From assembly GCA_963978905.1 (NCBI GenBank), contig OZ022258.1:43322591-43386590 (forward strand): a DNA stretch of 64,000 bases, in the 5' to 3' direction. Shown one piece after another: positions 56,010 through 64,000 of this stretch. The notes beneath the pieces are model-generated. The model saw only the letters and a list, made by a program, of their open reading frames with translations, had not been told where the DNA came from and searched no databases. The DNA comes from Trichostrongylus colubriformis (lineage: Eukaryota; Nematoda; Chromadorea; Rhabditida; Trichostrongylidae). Numbering within the stretch: position 1 is the first letter of the stretch; each line of letters opens with the position of its first letter. Position numbers and translations under genes: made by a program.

Positions 56010-56640
56010 TTAGATAGTCTAAAAAGTCTTTTCGTATTTTTAAATACCGCTTTTTGCCTCAAAACTTCCACCCGCATCTGTAGGTATTGTTGTTTTCCAT
56101 CTCCCGGATAACCCTTTTCGGCAAAATAAAAATATCAAAAGTCACCTCATTTTCAATTCCAATTTTTTTTCTCTGAATGGCGTTAGACAGAGAAAGAAAA
56201 AGGTGATGATCCAATGGAGCAAGATCAGGGCTATCAGGCAGCAATTTTTATCCGAGCTCGAGAATTTTAAAAAAAAAAATTTAAAATTTTTTTACCACTA
56301 GTGAAAAAATACTCGCTAAAAAATTTTCGAGCTTGGATAAAAATTGCTGCCCCATCCACCTTATAGCCCTCATCTTGCTCCATCGGATTAACACCTTATC
56401 CTTTCCCTGTCTGACGCCATTCAAAGAAAATTTTTTTTATAATTTTTGTATTGAAAATGAGGTTGACCGTTGATATGTTTATTTTGCCGAGAAGGGTTAT
56501 CCGGGAGATGGAAGACAATAATAGCTATAGATGCGTGTGGGCTTGTACTAGATGTGTATGTACAGAAGAGATTGCTGGAAAGCAGTTTGGAGGGAAAAAG
56601 CGGTATTTGAAAATACGAAAAAACTTTTTAGACTACCCAA
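56010..56640. mobile_element. Fold-back mariner: two transposase ends head to head
   Basis: Ends TTAGATAGTCTAAAAAGT and ACTTTTTAGACTACCCAA flank a 631-bp palindrome, with TA on each side. Each arm carries the 3' part of a mariner transposase in opposite orientation (minus: SPDLAPLDHHLFLSLSNAI; plus: FILPRRVIREMEDNN). The arms meet near 56,280-56,310 in an AT-rich centre. Confidence 0.8.
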
Positions 56641-57091
56641 TACCATGGGCATCACTAGGTCGATGGAAGTTGAATTTTTGCTATAAACTTTACTCACTTG
56701 TAACGTACTCCGCCCATTGTGACGGCCTTCTGCTGAGTGTGCTCAAGATAGCTCGGACATTGATAGCTTCTACCGATTTTTTTTGTGGTCTCCAGACTGC
56801 GTTATGATCTAGTTATGAGTATTTGTTGTGAGGTGCGCTCCGCACACTATGTCCAGGCCTCTTCCATGGCATTCAAAAACTCATTCTGACATTAACCCAC
56901 CCTCCCCTACGTTTGGGTCATACTGGAGCCCAATTTTCGGTCTGAAAACGGAACACTTCAGTGCCGCCCCGCCTACCGTTAGCGGAGCTTAATCCGGTCT
57001 ATGTGTGCTCCTTACTTCTTGAACATACATTACCGATCGTAAACTTGTCCCCATCTCCACAGGTAGATTTTAAAGAAATACCTAATTTCGT

Positions 57092-57138
57092 GACAGACAG
57101 AGGGACGGACGGACGGACAGACAGACAGACAGACAGAC
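57092..57138. repeat. GGAC/AGAC tetranucleotide microsatellite
   Basis: GGACGGACGGAC passes into AGACAGACAGACAGAC. The surrounding sequence (56,940-57,150) is a dispersed repeat also found near 28,310-28,580, where only a short GTACAGACAGA is present. Confidence 0.85.
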
Positions 57139-57446
57139 GAAGCGTTATATATATGTACACATATAGTGCGGATTGCTCAACTTGATATCGTAAAACTACG
57201 CCAGCTCGTTCCATGATCCCATTGTTTTGAGATTTTAAGGGGTCGTTTCTACAGCGAGTCATCTCACTCACAGGGACATTTTGTCTCAGGAACCCATTTC
57301 GCCTTATCCACTTGTCTCCGAATCGTACACAATTACAATCAAGTAGTTAGTGAATGAAATAATTGTGCTAGTTATCAAAAGGATTAAAAACAATAAAGAG
57401 GTAATGTGATTATCCTGTGAAGTACGACTTTAAAATAAAAGTTCAG

Positions 57447-57745
57447 CTAAGCAGTTAAAATAACTCTTCGGCGGTTCTTAGAAGAAGATTCACTTAAAGC
57501 AAACATAAAGCACCTATTCAAAGCAAGTATAATAATAAGCATAAGCGTAGTAGTATTCGCAGCAAATACATATAATAATAAAAATAGTATTAAAAATACA
57601 ACAGTACTTAGTACTTCAAATTGCCACTGGAAATTACTACTTTAGTTCACTCTTACCCTAATTTCTTTACAGTATGGGCACTCACCATGGTACCCATAAT
57701 CTCCTTTTCTTCAAGTTTGGAGAATTTCTCGAGTGCTTCATCCAT
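57447..57745 (-). CDS. Possible two-exon micropeptide with membrane segment, 79 aa
   Basis: Exon 57,686-57,745 encodes MDEALEKFSKLEEKEIMGTM and ends at a strong donor (ACCATG|gtgagt). A phase-0 acceptor (taatttccag) opens 57,447-57,626, which reads WQFEVLSTVVFLILFLLLYV, a hydrophobic run, and ends SKNRRRVILTA then TAG. The first exon is convincingly coding; the second may simply be an open frame in AT-rich DNA. Upstream exons are possible. Confidence 0.3.
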
Positions 57746-58408
57746 AGATGGGCATAGAAATCCGCGTCGTGGCTGGAGCTAGCTGCCACCGGGAAGTAAT
57801 CGGATGAGACAGTATTTATGCAAGGTGCAGGTTCCCAATGGTGACAAAGATGGCCATTCTATGGGCCTGGGCGTTTGGAAGGTTCCTTCATCCACTCAGT
57901 TCTTTTGACCTTCAAAGAATGTCAGTCATCCTCTCGCAATTCGTTCGCATGCTCCGCGGCAAAATAAGTTTACGATAATTCTTAAGGTGTTGATGCGTAC
58001 ACCTACGAACGTAATCAGTCGTCATCACCTTAGCGAAGCACCACATAAGCGCTGAAATCGTCTTGGCAGCTCAGCAGAGCTATCTTAGTGGATACTATTT
58101 ACAGGTGTGTACGTAGCAGAAGTGGATTATCGCACTGATGACGCTCGCCACAAGGAAAGCTACATACAAATTTATCTTCGCTCGTGTTAGCATAACAAAT
58201 CGTCAAAATCGGATATCTATTTCTGAGCCAGTCAGTTTACATGGAACAGGAATAGCTAATAAATCGTGCATATTTAGTGCTACAATGTGCGTAGGCTGTT
58301 TTCCAAGTAGGCCATTTCGGTTCAGATGGTACAGGTGCCTTCATTTCAGTGCTGATCGGTATCGAAAAGGGACCTTAACGACAGTGATAAAAGGGATGAA
58401 GGATAGAG
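57746..58408. other. Intergenic, nothing recognised
   Basis: No supported exon. It could contain upstream exons of the minus-strand candidate at 57,447-57,745, but I found none with consistent phase. Confidence 0.3.
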
Positions 58409-58914
58409 TTTTTTGCGTTGATCAAATCCTTCTTGGGATTCGCCGCACATTCTAGTTCCATTCAGAATCTTGGTGACTGGTGAATGTGATGTGGCCTATG
58501 GGTGTGTTGCAAGTGTTCCGATTCTAGAGGTCGGCACCAAACTGGGTCACCGCCCTTCGCGAATTATCCGAATGGTGGCGTGTCCTGCCGTCTGGGCTCT
58601 CCCAGATTTGCCTAAGCCTCTTAAGGGGAGAAGCTTTGGCAGCGTTTTTTACCTGTCTTTACCTGATTGCAATCCGCCGCGCAACCTGACCTGACCTCAC
58701 CAGTCGGAACACTTGCACTCCACCCGTGGCTATACAATGACTTGAGGTGGCCAGCCGATGTACGTCAGTGCTTTTACCCTCCCAAACGAGTTTGGTGCCG
58801 ATTTACCGACCCCGGAGGGATCAAAGGCTTGGTTGGCCAAGGCGGGCGTTGACTAGCGTGATCCCGGCACCATGAGAGTGGGGTGCACACCACCTGTCAC
58901 TACACAAACACAGT
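58409..58914 (-). mobile_element. SINE copy split by a nested insertion
   Basis: The tail half (GTTGATCAAATCC ... GATGTGGCCTAT, to about 58,499) and head half (TGGCTATACAATGACTTGAG ... CACCTGTCACTAC, from about 58,727) are the two parts of a minus-strand SINE related to 7148-7443. Confidence 0.8.
58500..58726. mobile_element. Small MITE nested in the SINE
   Basis: A 227-bp insert with inverted ends GGTGTGTTGCAAGTGTTCCGA and TCGGAACACTTGCACTCCACC. The target (GGCCTATACAATGA in intact SINEs) is partly repeated on each side (CCTAT / GGCTAT). No coding sequence. Confidence 0.7.
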
Positions 58915-59211
58915 GACAAGGTGAGAAGGGTAATGAGAACTCCTGAATAGAGTTACCCAAATGAAAGCTAATGGTGTAAGAAGATCACGTGTGGGGAATT
59001 ACCGCTAAAAGAAGCATTCTCGAGCCTTGAAAGAGAGGTCTAGTCTTACCACACTAAATCTGTTCAAACGTTGCTCCCCTGCCTGTGGGAATGGAGTCTC
59101 ACTATTCGGATTTTCTTACCGTTTCATTCTGTCTTTCTTCCCTTCCGTACTACTAGGCACCACTGCCTTCAAACTCTGCAGTTCTCATGAGTAAGTGCGA
59201 TATACATATTA

Positions 59212-59937
59212 GATTGTAAGGAAAGTTTTGGCCGGTTTTTGAAATTTCAACTTCGGGAGATCATAACTCGGCTCAAACTGCATCTTTTCTTACAGAGTGG
59301 TCCCATTTGATTTGCTACACTCCTGGCAACATTATGCATACCTGAATATCTCAATTTGATAAAGGGTTGATGATTTATGTTGCGCGAAATGAAAAAAGTC
59401 GATTCCAAATCGCCACTCTTTTTGAACACACTGTTTCTGAAGGAGCTGTCCAGATGTTTCGGGAAGTGGGGCTTACTTGGCGCTAGATCTGATGCAGGAT
59501 GGACGAGTAAGGGCTTCAGCCTGCAACTGCTTCAATCACTGGAAGAGGATTTGTGGAAAATGCGCTTGCGCATAACTACCGAGAAGGGTCCCGCGGCACC
59601 CATTTTTTGGATTTTTCCAAATCAAGGCATTTTGAGGTGGTCAACTAAGTTTGTTTGTTGAAGGCCAATACTTGTGGATATCCCCCGCAGGTATGGACGC
59701 TCATCGCCTTCTGCCGCTCATCCCCTCCTCTTGCAGCACTCACGTTTGTGATCACCTTCGCTGGGACCTGGCTGAACAAGATGAACAAGAACTCGTGAAG
59801 TACAAAACATATATTTAGGAAGAGCAACTTTTTGTCTATCTAAGGAGCACAATAGTTCAGCTGATTCATGTTGAGCTCTGATATTTGAATTTATCCTGTG
59901 AACGCGAAAAAGCGGCCAGACTTTCCTTACAACCTAA
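59212..59937. mobile_element. Mariner-type non-autonomous element (726 bp), sister of 15,100
   Basis: Ends TTAGATTGTAAGGAAAGTTT and ACTTTCCTTACAACCTAA with TA on both sides. Most of the interior matches 15,100-15,998, but a block of about 130 bp is missing near 59,730-59,800. Confidence 0.8.
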
Positions 59938-60960
59938 TAAGTACTATATGCCATAGACTGAAATGCTGTATGTACGATAGTTTAGAGGTTCACTGAAAAT
60001 GAAGGAAACGTGCTTAGTGGTAAAGAGGAATAGCTTTACGTTAAGGGTGACGTGCAAATGATCCGATCGGTCAGGTTACCAGTGTTGCGTATCGGCCAGT
60101 CGAAGACAGTCCTAACCTATATATTATGTTATTATGTATGTGAATATAAACCAGCAGTTTGGTGTGTTTGTACGGATGTTTGTCTGTTCGCTTGATTCTC
60201 GGTTTTACCAGAAAGAAAAGCGGATTAGGTCAGGTCAAGTTTGGATTGGGTGGGGCATGGTCTAAGATGTACAGAGCGCACATGGACAATGTGGAACTCC
60301 GCCTACAGTGGGTGGGGCGTGCCCTGCATTGTCCTCATATCAATGCCAAAATTCTGTAATTCGTCTCAAAATTGCCCGGACATCAAGAAGGTGGACCAAG
60401 ATGAGATCCGGGTATATGTAACGGTTGAGGGAAACCCGCCTTCAGTAGGCAGAGCATGCTCTGTGGGCGATGGTAACCACAAATTTTCACTGCCCGGCTC
60501 CAGAGCAGTCTAGAGACTGAGAAAAAATTGGTGGAGGTCAGCGAGCATTCAGTATATTCCAAGTGAGGGGCGACCCGCCCACAGTGGACGGAGCAAACAA
60601 TCGAAATGGTATTCCCTCATGAAACATCATAATACTCCTATGGAGCGCTTTAGAAGCCGGGTGAAAACCGAAATAAAACATAACAGCTCATGTGACAAAA
60701 ATAGTGGCAAATGATAACGGCAAACGGAGCCTTCGCTACGATGTTGATTGAAAATATCGCTTTTGTGCAGAAAGTTGGAAGTAGCTCATAGACCATACCA
60801 CTGACCAGGGAGGGCTTACTACTTTCCATGGAACTCCGAATTGGGACCCCTACAGATCGATAGAGCTTCGAACGCCGTTTACAAATGTGAAAAGTAAAAG
60901 TGCTACGGGCTGTTCGGAAGCGAGTTAGGAGGGGTCAAAATTTACCTGTGATATCTCGTT
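59938..60960. other. Intergenic, nothing recognised
   Basis: Plus-strand frames at 60,159-60,513 overlap one another and have no splice or homology support. GTGGGGCGTGCCCTGC-type blocks near 60,300 suggest further repeat sequence. Confidence 0.3.
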
Positions 60961-61715
60961 GGCGAGGCACTCTCCCATCAGCACAGCCGTTGCTAAGATA
61001 GCAACGGCTACCGTGGATGAATGGTAGTGCTGCGGATCTGCAGGACGAGGGCGAGAGCTTGCTCCCTGCCTGTGGAGCTTTTTTTGCATTTTGTGTTTCA
61101 TGGCCAGAAAGTGCTTTTATTTCACCTGAACCTTTCCTTGTACTGGTACCTATCACACCTGTCATTTACTCTGCCACTTTATTTATAACTACTAACAACA
61201 CTCACAAGGGAAGGATACTAAGTCGAAGAGAATCCCGTACCACACGAATTAGGCGTCGTTGCGTAAAAAGATTATGATATTCGTGCACAGGGGATCGAAT
61301 TACCCCTCTGTGCAAACTTTCAGCTAAATCCCGTTTTTGGTCCAACTTCGGAAAATTGGGGGTGGCCGGGGGATGCAGTGGTAATTTTGAATTTTCTTCG
61401 ACAAAGATTCCTGCAACCTGAACAAGGTAACCTACACATGCCTGTTACACTTGCCCATCGCACTAAACGTACGAAACAAGCGTCAAATAAGAGCATTTCC
61501 TAGGCAAGGGTCAACGACTTCTCCTTTGTTCATTGTGCTGCCACCCAATAGATCGTGAATTTTTGCAAAATTTGGTCAAATTCTCGAATTGGCTAAAAAC
61601 TTGTCTGCTGAGGTAATTTGATTCCTTCAACACAGAAATCTTACTGGGTTTGCACGGGAATGAGTTATGGGCTTCCGAACGTACCATGTAATAATATTAC
61701 GCATTCAGGTAAATG
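60961..61715. repeat. Dispersed repeat shared with about 11,925-12,640
   Basis: Starts GGCGAGGCACTCTCCCATCA (compare GCGAGGCACTATGTCATCAG at 11,920) and stays alignable through AAAAAGATTATGATATTCG, CCAACTTCGGAAAA, CGAAACAAGCGTCAAATA and TCAACGACTTCTCCTTTGTT. Part of its head recurs inverted at about 61,715-61,862. Confidence 0.8.
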
Positions 61716-61862
61716 TGTATACAATGAGACACAAAATGCAAAAAATCTCCACTGGCGGGGAGCAACCACAACACCCCTATGCTGCAGGTCCGGAACACCA
61801 CCAGCAAGCCACGGTGGCCGTGATAGCTCAACAACACCCGTGCCGACGGCAAAGTGCCTCGC

Positions 61863-62628
61863 CAATGAGATATCACGAGCAAACTTTACCCCCTCCTAAA
61901 TCGCTTCGAAGCATCCTGTAGCACTTTTGGTTCCCCCAGCCGTAATCAGCGTTCGAAGCTCTATCGATTGATAGGGGTCCCTATTCGAAGTTCCATGAGA
62001 AGTAAAAAGCCCTTCCTGGTAAGTGAGAGCACTGAAATTATACACCATTATGTAGCACCTATCGATATCGATTGAAATCATCAGTTTTCAAGCAGGCGGC
62101 TGAGAATGGCTTATTGACCATACCACTGAGTGAGTACTCTCATAGAAGTTGAAATTCTACAGCATCAGCACCACCGATCGATATTGGTTGAGAATATCGG
62201 TTTTTGCGCAGAGGGCTGGGAACGGCTCATGGAGCATACCACTGACAAGTGAGTGCACCATAGAAGTTGAAATTCGGGGACAATGTGATGAACCACACCA
62301 GTGGTTGGACACAACTGCAGAAGCTCACATTCTATAGAGCACATCGCATGCAGATCGATACCTATTGCTGTGATGGGCGTTTGTAGTGAAGGCTGCAAAT
62401 GGTCCACCGCGCAGCACAAATGTAAAATCTATAGATTTTCGCCAAACCACATTGCTGTGCAATTTCTGTTTACATCATTTTACCCACAGCCCGCTTCGCA
62501 CCGGTACCCCGTAAGGCAATGTAGATCACGAAGCTCACCCGGTTTCGCTATAAAAGCAAGAAACAGCATTTTCATCAGACCAGAGTTTTCGGATGATTAG
62601 ACATTTGCTAGAGGACCCACTGAATATA
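61863..62628. other. Intergenic, short local repeats
   Basis: Blocks such as ATCGATATTGGTTGAGAATATCGGTTTTTGCGCAG and CATACCACTGA recur loosely at 60,745, 62,060 and 62,175, suggesting decayed tandem copies. No gene. Confidence 0.35.
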
Positions 62629-63418
62629 TTAGGTTGTCGAAAAAAAACTTTTGTTTTTTAGATACGCGCTTTTTCCCTTTGAACTGCTTTCCAGCAACTT
62701 CTGTACATACTCATGTAGTACAAATTCACACGCATCTATGGGTATCATTGTCTTCCATCTCCCGGATAACCTTTTTCGGCGAAATAAGTATACCAAAGGG
62801 GTACTTTCGGGGCACTATATGATTGCAAATATGGCCTCTCAGCACCCGAATCCAGTGGTCGTATAAACGCTACATCGAAGAGGGTTTAATGTCTGAACTT
62901 GTGGCACAACTTTGGTTCAAACGCTTTCGAAAAGGCAACTACAACGTCAAAGATTCTGACCGGTCCGGACCACCATCGGAGGTCGACCGTATATTCTGGT
63001 CGCGAAAATCACAGAGAAATATCCGAACCATGACAGAATTCGTTTCCTACACGATAGTTCTCGCCCACATATAGCGGAAACGACTCGCCAAACAATTCTC
63101 GAGCTTGGATGGAAAGTGCTGCCCCATCCACCTTATAGCACTGATCCTGCTCCATCGGACTATCACCATTTCCTTTCCCAAAGTAACGCCATTAAAGAAA
63201 AACTTTTGATAATGAAGATGACATGGAACGCTGGTTGTGCAACTTCTTGAAATCAAAGCCAGAACAGTTCCATGCGGATGGCATAGCAAATTTGCCTGAA
63301 AGGTAGCAATGAGTGGTAGAACAAGATGGTGATCACCCTGTTTCATAGTATGCTGTTTTGTAATAAAGTGTAAAAATGAATTGCTTCGAAAAACGCAAAA
63401 ACTTTCTCGACAACCTAA
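62629..63418 (+). mobile_element. Internally deleted mariner element (790 bp)
   Basis: Inverted ends TTAGGTTGTCGAAAAAAAAC and TTTCTCGACAACCTAA, with TA target duplication on both sides. The N-terminal helix-turn-helix piece (WFKRFRKGNYNVKDSDRSG, then PPSEVD) is followed by a C-terminal piece (LELGWKVLPHPPYSTDPAPS, DYH, then after a frameshift NEDDMERWLCNFLKSKPEQF). The catalytic centre between them is largely deleted and the remainder frameshifted, so no active transposase is possible. Confidence 0.85.
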
Positions 63419-63434
63419 TAATTTCAAGATAATA

Positions 63435-63504
63435 GGAAGTATAGGAAATCGAACCCCAAACTTCTCGCATGCGAAGCAAGCGCTCTACCTCTGAGCCTAC
63501 CTCT
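63435..63504 (-). tRNA. Degenerate tRNA-Ala(CGC)-like sequence
   Basis: The minus strand reads GCTCAGAGGTAGAGC (D arm), CTTGCTTCGCATGCGAG (anticodon stem-loop with CGC) and TGGGGTTCGATTTCCTA (T arm). Acceptor halves AGAGGTA/TACTTCC pair in six of seven positions. The linker between acceptor and D arm is one base short and the T stem has two wobble pairs. It may be a tRNA pseudogene or a tRNA-like repeat rather than a working gene. Confidence 0.4.
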
Positions 63505-63702
63505 AACACCTGAGCTATGTATACGCATACCTCCAAATATTTTTCAGTTATATTCGATGGGCACAGCTGCCACTTTCAACCACTCCATAAATTTCATCAC
63601 CTTCTGGTGGGGAGTCGCGTTTTCATAAAAGAAGTCATGATTTAATTATTTATATTTCACTTTCAACCATACTATAAATCTAACTCCGCATAACTTCACC
63701 TT

Positions 63703-64000
63703 AAAGGCAGCATCAGGAGAAATTCGGACGAAAAGTAAAAGAAGTAGTAAATCTGAAAGTCGAGATGTCTAGTAACAGGACAGTGAAAAAAGCGGATGGA
63801 AATGGCCAAAAAACCAAGAAATAAGACCCCCTTCTCTCGTTGATCCTCAACGCGGACGACCTTTCCGTCAAGAGGCGGATACTCCGACCGAAATTTCCAT
63901 TGGCATGCTGCCAAGTGAACACAAGGGGATGTTTGGAAATACGACAGCATCATCTCCTGGAGTGAGCTTCAGGCTAAGACTGCGAAGGCGCGCTGCAACA
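63703..64000. mobile_element. Partial MITE of the 31,211 type, cut by the window end
   Basis: Starts TTAAAGGCAGCATCAGGAGA (compare CTTAAAGGCAGTGATAGGGG). The minus-strand T-rich half (CTTGGTTTTTTGGCCATTTCC) matches 31,620-31,740. The other end is outside the window. Confidence 0.55.

Noticed and set aside
1..64000. CRISPR arrays, bacterial operons, rRNA genes, retroviral or viral genes
   Set aside because: None seen. Regular short repeats here are mini-exons, MITEs or microsatellites, and the genes are eukaryotic with introns.

Overview
This window looks like nuclear DNA of a clade V nematode, probably a strongylid such as a hookworm. The reasons are TTTTCAG-type splice acceptors, some only a few bases upstream of an ATG as in spliced-leader trans-splicing, and short exons. 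The four recognisable conserved genes are animal-type and, where I could compare, closest to Caenorhabditis. Gene density is low, and most of the sequence between and within genes is small palindromic transposons, decayed mariner-type elements and a tRNA-derived SINE. The species assignment is inference; no database was searched.

Region 1-21,500 (+ strand) holds what I read as one large, 5'-incomplete, unrecognised gene. It is made of a 2.1 kb repeat-rich exon, an array of 57-bp mini-exons, three 42-bp mini-exons of a second type, several other small exons and a Ser/Arg-rich C-terminal exon. Nearly every exon begins and ends in phase 1, so cassettes can be added, lost or skipped without shifting the frame. 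A TAR tripeptide in Ser/Thr/Arg-rich context recurs in most exons. The 57-bp cassettes are intact at about 5.3-6.7 kb and increasingly broken from 6.8 to 10.8 kb. This is the strongest candidate for an undescribed system here.

Region 21,500-29,600 is mainly transposons. It also contains a complete-looking two-exon minigene at 24,818-25,127 (76 codons, leader-type acceptor, AATAAA signal) that I cannot assign.

Region 29,600-41,150 holds three conserved genes: an HDHD2-type HAD phosphatase (- strand, 6 exons, 257 aa), the DNA-damage checkpoint kinase CHK-1 (- strand, 13 exons, 511 aa) and a single-exon VPS33B-type Sec1/Munc18 protein (+ strand, 608 aa). A 1.35 kb near-perfect palindrome lies about 350 bp downstream of the VPS33B gene.

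Region 44,500-47,600 holds a double DM-domain transcription factor (- strand, 7 exons, 287 aa) of the MAB-3/DMD-3 class. A PIF/Harbinger-like miniature element and a SINE sit in its introns.

Region 47,600-64,000 contains only weak coding candidates among repeats: SINE copies (one with a nested insertion), two mariner-type deletion derivatives, a fold-back mariner, a second copy of a repeat seen near 12 kb, and a tRNA-Ala-like sequence. The neighbouring genes have unrelated cellular roles and nothing suggests an operon.
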